Shown here piece by piece: positions 31,768 to 42,537 of a stretch of DNA of 64,000 bases. Position 1 is the stretch's first letter; the number at the start of each line of letters is the position of its first letter. This DNA is from Muscardinus avellanarius (taxonomy: Eukaryota > Chordata > Mammalia > Rodentia > Gliridae), in NCBI GenBank assembly GCA_963383645.1, contig OY726566.1, positions 95,881,321-95,945,320 of the forward strand. The letters are read 5' to 3'. A program made the position numbers and the translations under genes. Below the pieces are notes generated by a model that did not search any database, was not told where the DNA came from, and saw only the letters and a list, made by a program, of their open reading frames with translations.

Positions 31768-34700
31768 TTTTAATTTAATTTTTATTTCCTTTTAAGTGGA
31801 ACATATTGAGAGTGGTGTACATTTACATTGTGCTTCATGCCCTTCCCCCTCCATTTCCCTTCCCCCCAATAGAGAGTGTCCAGGTTAATCATATTGTATT
31901 TATACTATTACACATACTCGTATGTAGCTCCTCCATTGAACAACCTCAGCTTTCTTCCTCTCCTATCCTTCCATTCAAGCTTTGCTGAGATTTCCCCTCC
32001 ATCATCTGGAGTCCCTCTGGTATTACTACTACTCCCTAGCTTGGACATATTAGAGGAAAACATATGTCCCTTCTCTTTCTGTGCTTGACTAATCTCACTG
32101 AACATAATGTTCTCTAGTTCCTTCGATTTTCTTGCAAATGCTATTATTTTTCTTTATAGCTTAATAGAATTCCATTGTGTGTATTTCCCATAACATTGCA
32201 ATCCATTCATCTGTTGATGGAGATCTAGGTTGGTTCCATATTTTGGCTATTACAAACTGTGTTGCTATGAACATGGGTATGCATATATTAACGTAGTTTT
32301 CTGATTTCAACCCCTTTGGAAAGATACCCAGGAGTGGTATAGCTGGATCAAATGGTGGATCTATTCCCAGTTTTCTAAGGAATCTCCATACTGATCTCCA
32401 TAGTGGCTGAACTACTTTGCACTCCCATTAACAGTGTAAAAGAGTTCCTCTTTCCCCACATCCTCACCAGCAATTGTTGTTGTTTGATTTCTTTATGTTT
32501 GTCACTCTGATTGGGGTTAGATGGAATCTCAGCATAGTTTTGATTTGCATCTTCCTGATGGCTAGTGATGTTGAACATCTTTTTATGTATCTATTGGCCA
32601 TTTGTATCTCTTCTTTTGTGAAGTGTCTATTCAGTTCAGTTGCCCATTTCTTGATTGGGTTGTTTGTTTTGCTAGTGTAGAGTCTTTTGAGCTTTTTGTA
32701 TTTCTGGATATTAGCCCCTTATCAGAGTGGTGGCTGGTAAAGTTCTTCTTCCATTCTGTAGGCTTCCTCTTTAGGGGCTTGATGGTTTACTTTGATGAGA
32801 AGAAACTTTTTAGTTTGAAGAGATCCCACTTATTAATTCTTTCTTTAATTTCCTGTGCTTTGGAAGTCTTATTGAGAAAGTTACTCCCTGTACCTATATG
32901 TTGGAGTGTAGATCCTATGCCTTTCTCTAATAACTCCACAGTCTCTGGACTAATTTCTAAGTCTTTGATCCATCTTCAGTTGATTCCTGTGCATGGTGTA
33001 AAGTAAGGATTCAGATCCAACTTTCTACAAATGGATAGCCAGTTCTCTCAGCATCATTTGTTGAAAAGGCTGTCTTTTCTCCAGCATATGAGTTTGGCCC
33101 CTTTGTCAAAGATCAGTTGACTATAGATGTGTGGGTTTGTTTCTGTATCTTCTATTCTGTTCCACTGGTCAGTCTGCCTATTGTTGTGCCAATACCATGC
33201 TGGGTTTTTTTTTTTTTTTTTTTTTTACTACTATTGCTCTGTAGTATAATTTGAAGTCTGAGATTGTGGTGCCTCCTGCCTGGTTCTTGTTGCTGAGAAT
33301 TGCTTTGGCTATTCTGAGTCTTTTCTTCCTCCATAAAAAATCCATAACTGATTTTTTCAGGTCTATGAGGAATGTTGTTGGTATTTTAATGGGGACTGCA
33401 TTGAATCTATAGATCGCTTTTGGCAGAATGGCCATTTTGATGACATTAATTCTACCTATCCATGAGCAAAAGAGATCTTTCCATCTTCCAAGGTCTTCTT
33501 CAATTTCTTTCTTTAATGTTTTGTAGTTTTCCCTGTAGAGGTCTTTTACATCTTTGGTTAGGTTTATTTCTAGGTATTTTATTGGTTTAGAGGTTATAGT
33601 AAATGGAATAGATTTCTTTCTTTCGTTGTGGATTCATTGTTGGCCTAAAGAAAAGCAACTGATTTCTTTAGGTTGATTTTGTATCCTGCAACTTTGCTGA
33701 ATTGGTTAATCAGCTCCAGAAGTCTTTTGGTTGAGTTCATTGGATCTTCTAGATAAAGAATCATATCATCTGAAAATAAGGATAGTTTTAGCTCCTCTCT
33801 TCCTATTTGAATTCCTTTGATTTACTTCTCTTGTCTTATTGCTGTGGCAAGAGTCTCAAGGAATATAGTGAAAAGGAGAGGTGATAATGGGCATCCTTGT
33901 CTTGTGCCTGATTTTAAAGTGAATTCTTGCAGTTTTTCTTCATTCAATATGATGTTGGATTTGGGTTTATTGTATATAGCCTTAATGATGTTGAAATATG
34001 TTCCTTCTTTTCCAATTTTCTGCAGTGTTTTTAACATAAATGGGTGTTGGATTTTGTTGAATGCTTTTTCAGCATCTATTGCTATGATGATGTGGTTTTT
34101 TGTTCTTAGTTCTATTTATGTGGTGAATACATGTATTTATTTGCATATGTTGCACTAGCCTTGTTTTTCTGGGATGAAACCAACTTAGTCATGGTGTACA
34201 ACTCTCTTGATATGGTTTTGAATGTTTATAGCTAGTATTTTGTTTAGAATTTTTGTATCTTTTGTATCTATGTTCATTAAGGATATTTATCTGTAATTTT
34301 TCTTTCTTGAAGTATCTTTATTTGGTTTGGGGATTAATGTGATACTGGCCTCATAGAAGGAATTAGGGAGAATTCCATCTCTTTCAATTTCCCGGAACAA
34401 GTTGTGAAGTATTGGTATTAGTTCTTCACTGAGAGTTTTGTAGAATTCAGCTGGAAACCTGTCGGGGCCTGGGCTTTTCTTTGTTGGCAGAATTTTGATT
34501 GCTGTTTCTATTTCTTTGTTTGCTATTGTTTGGTTTAGGTTGCTATGTCCTCTTGGTTCAGTTTAGGTAGGTTATATGTGCTTAGAAATCTATCGGTTTC
34601 TTCCATGTTTTCCAGTCTGTTGGAGTATAAATTCTCAAAATAGTTTCTAATAATCCTTTGAATATCCCCTCTGTCTGTGGTGATGTCTCCTTTTTCATTT

Positions 34701-35781
34701 CATTTCTGATTTTAATAATTTGGGTTGATTCTCTTTCTTTTGATTAGGTTGGCCGGGGGTTTGTCAATCCTATTAATCTTCTCAAAGAAACAGCTTTTTG
34801 TTTTGTTGATTCTTTGAATTGGTTTTTTGTTCTCTATTTCATTTATTTATGTTCTGATTTTAATAATTTCTTCCCTTCTGCTGGCTTTGGGATTAGACTG
34901 TTGCAGTCTTTCTAGGTCCTTGAGTTGTGTCATTAGGTTGTTTGCTTGGTGGCTTTCTGTTCTTCTTATGTGGGCACTCAGTGCTATGATTTTCCTCTCA
35001 ACACTGCCTTCAAAGTGTCCCATATATTTTGATAGGTTGTTTCTCTGTTTTCATTTAATTCCATAAATTTCTTTATTTCTCCCCTAATTTCTGCTCTTAC
35101 CCACTCATTGTTAAGAGTGTATCATTCAATTTCCATGTATTTAATTTATTTTGGATTTCCTGTTGTTGATTTCTACTTTCATTCCATTATGGTCTGAAAA
35201 GATGCAGGGAATTATGTTACAGCTTTTGAATTTGCTGGTGCTTTCTCTGTTCCCCAGAATGTGATCTATTTTGGAGAAGGTACCATGGGCTGCTAAGAAG
35301 AATGTATATTCTGTTTTTCATGGTTGAAATATTCTGTATATGTCTATTAAGTCTATTTTGTTTATAGTTTTCATCAGTTTTGCAAAGTCTTTACTCATCT
35401 TTTGCCTTGAAGGTCTATCTAGTGGCGTGAGAGCTGTATTGAAGTCTCCCACTATTATTGTGTTTGGGTCTATTTGAGATCTTATGTCCAAGAGGGTTTG
35501 TTTTACAAACGTGGCTTCACCCACATTCAGGGCATAAATATTTACCATCATTATATCTTCTTGGTGGATTGTTCCTTTTAATAAAAGGAAGTGCCCTTCC
35601 TTGTCTCTTCTGATGTGTTTTAGCTTAGAGTCTGTTTTGTTGGATATCAGTGTTGCTCCTCCTGCCTGATTTTGGTCCCCATTGGCATGATATATCTTTT
35701 TCCATCCTTTCACTTTCAGTATGTGAATGTCTTTTGCTGTAAGGTGTGTTTCTTGCAAGCAGCATATATTTGGATTATATT
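31768..35781 (-). mobile_element. 5'-truncated L1 with 18-bp TSD
   Basis: T-rich tail, 3' UTR and most of ORF2 in antisense, ending inside the endonuclease domain (the last readable residues are [12 protein letters not shown], at about 35,758). Flanks TTTTAACTTTGGCATTTT (31,750-31,767) and TTTTAACTTTGGTATTTT (35,782-35,799) are an 18-bp TSD with one mismatch. ORF2 is related to the intact ORF2 at 37.7-41.5 kb but broken by indels. An internal poly-T run (33,206-33,227) has expanded. Confidence 0.95.
31900..35779 (-). pseudogene. L1 ORF2 relic
   Basis: Recognisable pieces in order along the minus strand: VGDFNTALTPLDRPSRQKMS (endonuclease, near 35,430), [20 protein letters not shown] (RT, near 33,890), a palm region with CATATCATCTGAAAAT (33,763, complement of the FADD block, now altered), [16 protein letters not shown] (33,400), and the C-terminal region at 32.4 kb. 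Several frames; not translatable. Confidence 0.85.
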
Positions 35782-35799
35782 TTTTAACTTTGGTATTTT

Positions 35800-36839
35800 A
35801 ATCTCTGACTTTTTGGGGAAAATCTCTCATCAGGTTTGTCTTTGTCTTTAAAGTATCCTTATTACATTTTTTCAGTAATAATTAAGCACAATGTTTCATA
35901 TATGGTCTGACTAGTACAGAGTAGAATGTACTATTTATGATGTTTTATATTTACTTCTCTTTGTGTAGTCCAATGCTGATTAAAATCTTTAGTAATTACT
36001 TGACAACCTGATTCTTTACTTGGCAATAAGTTACTTATATTTGCCCCTTTAAATTTTCTCTAGCAAAACATTTTAGTGAATAACCCTCTTTATTTTAGAT
36101 TCTAGGCAAACGCTGATCTGCTTTATGTCACTATAGATTAGTTTGCACTTTTTAGAGTTTTATATAAATAGAAATACATACATATAGCCTATTATAAAGG
36201 ATTTTCTTCTTTGGAAAGTATATTTTTTAATTGAAGCCAGGTTATTCCAAAGCTATGTTTTCACAAATGAGTTTTTATAACTAAATTCAATAAATTTGTT
36301 CTTTTAAATTTATCTTGTTCATTTCAACCCAGGGTTCCTGCATGTCAAAATGATTTTGAATCATGAATCTGTCATAAAATGTATTGGGTAGCTGTCCTTT
36401 CTAGTTGTAAGCTTTCTGAAGTTTTGATGAAAAATTTTAATACACTACTGCAGAACATAGAATCATAAAATATTAACCTGAAAGAACCTGAGTCTTGGAT
36501 AAAATAGTTGATCAGAAAAATCAAAGATAGAAGCTCGAGTTGCTGGACTGGCAATGAATGACCTACCAGGTTTATCTCACATCCAAAGTCTGTTTTCTTC
36601 CTTACCTAGAACATAGCCTTTTACCACATAAAATGCTCTGGAAATTTTTATACCTACCACTTTCTCTGATACATTTTCTAGCACTAGTTATATTTTTTCT
36701 CATAATTCTCTCATTATTCTTCCCAGGTACCATCTTTGTATACATACTTAAAATGTATTTTTCAAGGAATAATTCACTTTTAATAACATTGACCCAAAAT
36801 TTTAAAATTTAATAAGTTTTAACAAATATTAACATTTCT
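35800..36839. other. unassigned AT-rich DNA
   Basis: No gene recognised; may include more diverged L1M. Confidence 0.4.
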
Positions 36840-37337
36840 GTAACGTCTTATTTAGTAAGATGAAGAAATGCTTTCATCACCTCAAAGGTTCCTTAATGTC
36901 ATTTTCAATCAATATCCCCTACCTGGAACCCCAGACAATCATTGTTTTACTTTATGTTTATTTATACTTGTTTGTATTTTTGAAATTTTATGTAAATTAA
37001 AGCATGCAGTATACATTCTTTCAGGATTTCAGGAAGTTTTTGAGATGTATTTATGAATTTGCAAGTGCCAATAATTCATTTTTTTATTGGTGCATTGTAG
37101 TCATATATCTTAATGGGGTATAAGATGGTAGAGGCATACATGCACATATCACTGAATTAACCCTTACCCATTTCTTGCCTCATTCCCTCCTCCTCTCTCC
37201 TTCTCATGTTTGGTTTAGTGATTGAAATTGATATGTTTGTTAAAGTACATCATGTGCACTAGAAAATTTCCCTCTTCCCCTCTCCCATGCCCTCATTTAG
37301 GTCATCTTATTTGCTAATATACAGTATCTCCTACTTT

Positions 37338-37339
<2 letters not shown>

Positions 37340-37370
<31 letters not shown>

Positions 37371-37686
37371 TTTTATTTTTTTTTTTTTTTTTTATTTTTA
37401 TTTTTATTTTTTTTTATTTTATTTTATTTTTTTAACAATTTTTTATTGAACATAAATAGTATACATTTACACTATATTTGGTGCCCTCTCCCCCCGCCCC
37501 CATTTTCTCCCCCCCCCCCACCAATGGTTGGCCAGGTTAACCATGTCTTATTCATAATTTTACACATGTTCAGGTGAAGATGCTCCTTAATCAAGATCGG
37601 CCTTTCTCCTCTCCTATCTTTCCATTAAAACTTAGCTAGTATTTCCCCTCTAATATCTGGGGTCCTACTGGTATCCTTTGTGTTTT
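37340..37686 (-). promoter_or_regulatory. L1 3' UTR, poly(A) signal and tail
   Basis: In sense, ORF2's stop is followed by about 250 bp that include two G-runs (complement of 37,490-37,520, with ten consecutive G). The sequence then reads TATTTATGTTCAATAAAAAA and a roughly 97-base tail of A interspersed with (TAAAA). The G-rich tract is a typical L1 3'-UTR feature with quadruplex potential. The terminus differs from the ACCAATAAAA ending of older L1s in the window. Confidence 0.85.
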
Positions 37687-40600
37687 CTAGTTTGGGCATA
37701 TTAGAGGAAACATGTGTATCTTCTCCTTCTGTGCTTGGCTGATCTCACTTAACATGATGCTTTCCAGGGCTTTCCATCTTCTTGCAAATGATAAAATTTT
37801 GTTCTTCTTTATGGCTGAATAGAATTCCATTGTGTGTATTTCCCACAGTTTTGCTATCCATTCATCTGTTGATGGTGATCTGGGTTGGATCCATATTTTG
37901 GCTATTACAAATTGTGCTGCTATGAACATAGGTATGCATATGTTGCTGTATTTCTCTGAATTCAACCCTTTTGGAAAGATACCCAGGAGTGGTATAGCTG
38001 GATCATATGGTGGATCTATTCCCACCTTTCTTAGGAATCTCCACACAGATCTCCATAGTGGCTGAACTAGTTTGCACTCCCACCAACAGTGTAAAAGAGT
38101 TCCTCTTTCCCCACATCCTCGCCAGCATTTGTTGTTGTTTGATTTCTTTATGCTTGCTACTCTCACTGGGGTTAGATGGAATCTCAGTGTAGTTTTGATT
38201 TGCATCTCCCTGATGGCCAGTGATGAAGAACATCTTTTCATGTATCTATTAGCCCTTTGTATCTCTTCTTTTGTGAAGTGTCTATTTAGTTCATTTGCCC
38301 ATTTCTTGATTGGGTTGTTTGTTTTGTTGGTGTAGAGCCTTTTGAGCTCTTTGTATACTCTGGATATTAGCCCCCTATCAGAATGGTGGCTGGTAAAGAT
38401 CCTTTCCCATTCTGTAGGCTTCCTCTTTAGGTTATTGATAGTTTCCTTTGATGAGAAGAAACTTTTTAGTTTAATGTTATCCCACTTGTTTATTCTTGCT
38501 TTAATTTCCTGAGCTTTGGAGGTTTTGTTGAGAAAGTTACTGCCTGTGCCAATATGTTGTAGTGTTGAACCTATGTTCTCCTCTACTAACTTCACCGTCT
38601 CAGGTCTAATTTCTAAGTCTTTGATCCATCTTGAGTTGATTCCTGTGTTAGGTGAGATATAGGGGTTTAGCTTCATCTTTTTACAAATGGCTAGCCAGTT
38701 CTCCCAGCACCACTTGTTGAAAAGGCTGTCTTTTCTCCAGCGTATGTGTTTGGCCCCTTTGTCAAAGATTAATTGACTAAAGATGTGTGGGTTTGTTTCT
38801 GTATCTTCTATTCTAATCCACTGGTCAGTATATCTGTTTTTGTGCCAGTACCATGCTGTTTTTACTACTATTGCTCTATAGTATAGTTTGAAGTCTGGGA
38901 TTGTAATGCCTCCTGCGTGTTTCTTGTTATTGAGAATTGCTTTGGCTATTCTAGGTCTTTTCTTTCTCCATATGAAGTTCATGATTGATTTTTCTAGGTC
39001 TCTGAAGAATGTCACTGGTATTTTAATGGGAATTGCATTGAACCTATAGATCAGTTTTGGCAGAATGGCCATTTTGATGATATTTATTCTGCCTATCCAT
39101 GAGCACGGGAGATCTTTCCATCTTCCAAGGTCTTCTTCTATTTCTTTTTTTAATGTTTTATAGTTTTTGTTGTAGAGGTCTTTTACATCTTGGGTTAGGT
39201 TTATTCCTAGGTATTTTATTGGTTTTGAGGTTATAGTGAATGGAATTGTTGTTTTTGTTTCCTTCATTGTGGATTCGTTGTTGGCATAAAGAAAGGCCAC
39301 TGATTTCTTTAGGTTGATTTTGTAACCTGCGACTTTGCCGAATTTGTCGATCAGCTCCAGAAGTCTTTTGGTTGAGTTCTTTGGGTCTTCCAGGTAAAGG
39401 ATCATGTCATCTGCGAATAAGGATAATTTCACTTCCTCTCTTCCTATGTGGATTCCTTTGATTTCCTTCTCTTGTCTGATTGCTGCAGCAAGAGTCTCAA
39501 GGACTATATTGAAAAGGAGAGGTGAAAGTGGGCATCCTTGTCTTGTTCCTGACTGTAGCGGAAATTCTTGCAGTTTTTCCCCATTCAATATAATGTTGGC
39601 TTTGGGTTTGCAGTATATTGCCTTGATGATGTTGAAGTACTTTCCTTCTATCCCAATTTTTTGCAGTGTTTTTAACATAAATGGGTGTTGGATTTTGTCG
39701 AATGCTTTTTCAGCATCTATTGCTATGATGATGTGGTTTTTGTTCTTGGTTCTATTTATGTGGTGAATAACATGTATTGATTTGCGTATGTTGAACCAGC
39801 CTTGTTTTTCTGGGATGAAACCGACTTGGTCGTGATGAATTATTCTCTTGATATAGTTTTGAATGCGTATAGCTAGTATTTTGTTTAGAATTTTTGCATC
39901 TATGTTCATTAAGGATATTGGTCTGTAGTTTTCCTTTCTTGAGGTATCTTTATTTGGTTTGGGGATTAATGTGATACTGGCCTCATAGAAGGAATTTGGA
40001 AGAGTTCCATCTCTTTCAATTTCCCGGAACGTGTTATGAAGTATTGGTATTAGTTGTTCACTGAAGGTTTTGTAGAATTCAGCTGGGAACCCATCTGGGC
40101 CTGGGCTTTTCTTTGGTGGAAGAATTTTTATTGCCGTTTCTATTTCTTTGGTTGTTATTGGTTGGTTTAGGCTTGCTATGTCCTCTTGGTTGAGTGTAGG
40201 AAGGTTAACTGTGTTTAGAAATCTGTCAATTTCATCCAGGTTTTCAAATCTATTGGAGTATAAATTTTTAAAGTAGTTTCTGATAATGTTTTGAATTTCT
40301 TCACTATCAGTGGTGATATCTCCTTTTTCATTTCTAATTTTGGTAATTTGAGTTGATTCTCTTTTTCTTTTGGTTAGGTTGGCCAGGGGTTTATCAATTC
40401 TATTAATCTTTTCAAAGAACCAACTTTTTGTTTTATTGATTCTTTGAATTGTTTTTTTGTTCTCTATTTCATTTATTTCTGCTCTAATTTTGATGATTTC
40501 TCGTCTTCTGCTGGCTTTGGGAATGGATTGTTGCAGAATTTCTAGATCCTTGAGTTGTTTCATTAGGTTCTTTACTTGGTGGTTCTCCATCCTTTTTATG

Positions 40601-41514
40601 TGGGCACTCAATGCGATAAACTTTCCTCTTAGTACTGCCTTCATGGTGTCCCATAGGTTTTGGTGGGTTGTGTCTCTGTTTTCGTTTGTTTCCATAAATT
40701 TCTTTATTTCTTCCCTAATTTCTGCTCTTACCCATTCGTCATTTAGTAGTGTATCATTCATTCTCCATGAATTTGAATACTTTCTTTCGAGTTTCCTGTT
40801 GTTGATTTCTACTTTTATTCCATTGTGGTCTGAAAAGATGCATGGGATTATATTACATTTTTTGAATTTGCTGGTATTTTCTTTGTGTCCCAGGATGTGA
40901 TCTATTTTGGAGAAGGTTCCATGGGCTGCTGAGAAGAAAGTGTATTCTGTAGTTCCTGGTTGAAATACTCTGAAAACGTCTATTAGGTCCATTTGGTTTA
41001 TGGTTTCCTTTAGTTCTAGAGCATCTTTACTCATCTTTTGCCTCGAAGATCGATCCAGTGGTGTGAGAGGCGTATTAAAGTCTCCCAGAATTATTGTATT
41101 TGGGTCTACTTGGGATCTTATGTCCAGAAGGGTTTGTTTTACGAATGTGGTTGCACCCACATTTGGGGCATAAATATTTACTATCATTATATCTTCTTGG
41201 TGTATTGTTCCTTTTAATAAAAGGAAGTGCCCTGATTTGTCTCTTTTGATGTGTTTTATTTTAAAGTCTGTTTTGTTGGATATCAGGGTTGCTACCCCTG
41301 CTCTTTTTCGGTCACTGGTGGCATGGTATATCTTTTTCCATCCTTTCACCTTCAACCTGTGAATGTCTTTGGCTGTGAGGTGAGTTTCTTGCAGACAGCA
41401 TATGTTTGGATTATGTTTCCTAATCCACATTGCCAGTCTATGTCTTTTGATTGGTGAGTTAAGTCCTTTGACATTAAGTGATATTATTGAAATATGCTTT
41501 TTGTTTTCTGCCAT
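37687..41514 (-). CDS. ORF2: L1 ORF2 protein: endonuclease and reverse transcriptase
   Basis: 1,275 residues, the length expected for a mammalian ORF2p, with no stops. The endonuclease nicks target DNA and the RT copies L1 RNA at the nick. The N-terminal APE-type endonuclease keeps N14, E43, Y115, D145, N147, D205, S228, D229 and H230, at the same positions as in human ORF2p. The RT palm has FADD at 700-703 (DNA 39,417-39,406), again aligned with the human catalytic aspartates. [14 protein letters not shown] lies upstream of it. The C-terminal Cys/His motif is complete (C1130, C1134, H1142, C1147; first Cys codon at 38,127). The ATG is 45 bp after the ORF1 stop, as in a bicistronic L1. ORF2 is normally translated at very low level by reinitiation after ORF1. 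No catalytic defect is visible. The protein acts as a ribonucleoprotein with its own mRNA. Confidence 0.97.
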   Translation of the reverse strand: MAENKKHISIISLNVKGLNSPIKRHRLAMWIRKHNPNICCLQETHLTAKDIHRLKVKGWKKIYHATSDRKRAGVATLISNKTDFKIKHIKRDKSGHFLLLKGTIHQEDIMIVNIYAPNVGATTFVKQTLLDIRSQVDPNTIILGDFNTPLTPLDRSSRQKMSKDALELKETINQMDLIDVFRVFQPGTTEYTFFSAAHGTFSKIDHILGHKENTSKFKKCNIIPCIFSDHNGIKVEINNRKLERKYSNSWRMNDTLLNDEWVRAEIREEIKKFMETNENRDTTHQNLWDTMKAVLRGKFIALSAHIKRMENHQVKNLMKQLKDLEILQQSIPKASRRREIIKIRAEINEIENKKTIQRINKTKSWFFEKINRIDKPLANLTKRKRESTQITKIRNEKGDITTDSEEIQNIIRNYFKNLYSNRFENLDEIDRFLNTVNLPTLNQEDIASLNQPITTKEIETAIKILPPKKSPGPDGFPAEFYKTFSEQLIPILHNTFREIERDGTLPNSFYEASITLIPKPNKDTSRKENYRPISLMNIDAKILNKILAIRIQNYIKRIIHHDQVGFIPEKQGWFNIRKSIHVIHHINRTKNKNHIIIAIDAEKAFDKIQHPFMLKTLQKIGIEGKYFNIIKAIYCKPKANIILNGEKLQEFPLQSGTRQGCPLSPLLFNIVLETLAAAIRQEKEIKGIHIGREEVKLSLFADDMILYLEDPKNSTKRLLELIDKFGKVAGYKINLKKSVAFLYANNESTMKETKTTIPFTITSKPIKYLGINLTQDVKDLYNKNYKTLKKEIEEDLGRWKDLPCSWIGRINIIKMAILPKLIYRFNAIPIKIPVTFFRDLEKSIMNFIWRKKRPRIAKAILNNKKHAGGITIPDFKLYYRAIVVKTAWYWHKNRYTDQWIRIEDTETNPHIFSQLIFDKGAKHIRWRKDSLFNKWCWENWLAICKKMKLNPYISPNTGINSRWIKDLEIRPETVKLVEENIGSTLQHIGTGSNFLNKTSKAQEIKARINKWDNIKLKSFFSSKETINNLKRKPTEWERIFTSHHSDRGLISRVYKELKRLYTNKTNNPIKKWANELNRHFTKEEIQRANRYMKRCSSSLAIREMQIKTTLRFHLTPVRVASIKKSNNNKCWRGCGERGTLLHCWWECKLVQPLWRSVWRFLRKVGIDPPYDPAIPLLGIFPKGLNSEKYSNICIPMFIAAQFVIAKIWIQPRSPSTDEWIAKLWEIHTMEFYSAIKKNKILSFARRWKALESIMLSEISQAQKEKIHMFPLICPN

Positions 41515-41559
41515 TTTGTGTTCTGTCTACTCTTGGGTGTTGTGATCTTTCTTCTTTAC

Positions 41560-42537
41560 TTAAATGGCCCACTTATTAACTTCCTCGCTTCTCTGATTCT
41601 GGAGTCTGCTTCTTTTTTCTTCCTTATGATTTATTTCTTTAAGAATTTTCTCTAGTGTTGGCTTTGAATTCATGAATTTTTTGAGATTCTGTTTATCCTG
41701 AAAGACTTTGACTTCCCCATTGATCTTGAATAGTAGTTTTGCTGGGTAGATTAATTTGGGCTGGAAGTTATGTTCTTCCAGGGTCTGAATCACGTCATAC
41801 CAGTCTCTCCTAGCATTCCTGACCTGGGTTGTATAGTCTGGGGTGATTCTTATTGTTTTGCCTCTATATGTCACCTGTCCTTTTGTTCTTACTGCTTTTA
41901 AGATTCCTTCCTTGGCCTCTATGCTGGTCAATTTGGTTATTATGTGGCGTGGAGTGGTTTTTCTTTGGTCCTGTCTCAGTGGAGTTCTGTATGCCTCCTG
42001 TACTTGAAGATTCAAGTCTCTTTCCATATTTGGAAAATTCTCTGAGATTATTTCCTTGAAGATATTACATATGCCCTTGGTCTGTACCTCTATCCCTTCC
42101 TCAATGCCTATTATCCGTAAATTAGGGCGCTTCATATTATCCCATAATTGCTGGATGTTTAGGTTTTGTTGCTGTAAAGATTTCTGTATATCGCTGACTG
42201 TGTTTTCGGTTTGGGATGTACTGTCTTCTAATATTGATATTCTGTTTTCCATTTCATCTAATCTTCCAGAGTTTCTTTCTATTGCTGTCTTCATTTCACT
42301 TATTGCCTCTTTCATTTCATTCCAGACCTCTTTCTGATTCTTTTTTAGTGTTTCTATTTCACCTTTAACCTCCTCTATACTTGTTTTAAAACCTTTCATC
42401 ATATTGAACAACAAGATTCTGAACTCCCCTTCTTGCATTTCTAGTAGGTCAGTATTCGTGATTTCTGCTGTCTCTTCATAACTCCTGGTTCTCATATTTA
42501 TAGTGTTCTCTGTCCTGTTTTTCTGATTTCTACCCAT
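41560..42537 (-). CDS. ORF1: L1 ORF1 protein: RNA-binding trimeric chaperone
   Basis: 325 residues, close to the usual mammalian length of about 340. The N-terminus is short and basic, starting MGRNQKNRTENT. A coiled coil spans roughly residues 50-130 (heptad-rich, E/K/I/L), with SEMKTAIERNSGRLDEMENR in it. The RRM carries RPNLRIIGIEEG (about 137-148) and the C-terminal domain PRHIITKL, KEGILKAVRTKG and ITPDYT. The end EKILKEINHKEEK is shared with the decayed ORF1 near 13.9 kb. The frame is uninterrupted. The protein coats L1 RNA in the cytoplasmic particle and acts as a nucleic-acid chaperone. The start is supported by alignment to the relic's N-terminus and by the 5' UTR immediately upstream. 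Confidence 0.96.
   Translation of the reverse strand: MGRNQKNRTENTINMRTRSYEETAEITNTDLLEMQEGEFRILLFNMMKGFKTSIEEVKGEIETLKKNQKEVWNEMKEAISEMKTAIERNSGRLDEMENRISILEDSTSQTENTVSDIQKSLQQQNLNIQQLWDNMKRPNLRIIGIEEGIEVQTKGICNIFKEIISENFPNMERDLNLQVQEAYRTPLRQDQRKTTPRHIITKLTSIEAKEGILKAVRTKGQVTYRGKTIRITPDYTTQVRNARRDWYDVIQTLEEHNFQPKLIYPAKLLFKINGEVKVFQDKQNLKKFMNSKPTLEKILKEINHKEEKRSRLQNQRSEEVNKWAI

Noticed and set aside
32375..33435. Minus-strand frames resembling reverse-transcriptase pieces as separate small genes
   Set aside because: They are fragments of one broken L1 ORF2 (31,768-35,781).
37287..37577. 96-residue frame rich in F and Y
   Set aside because: Translation of the poly-T tail complement and 3' UTR of the young L1.
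38007..40900. Plus-strand frames of 60-147 residues opposite ORF2 (hydrophobic, e.g. 40,457-40,900)
   Set aside because: They are antisense shadows of the L1 ORF2; A-rich sense codons give F/S/L-rich antisense frames.
37687..41514. 1,275-residue ORF considered as a host gene
   Set aside because: It is a textbook L1 ORF2 with endonuclease, FADD-type RT and Cys/His motif inside a TSD-flanked element.
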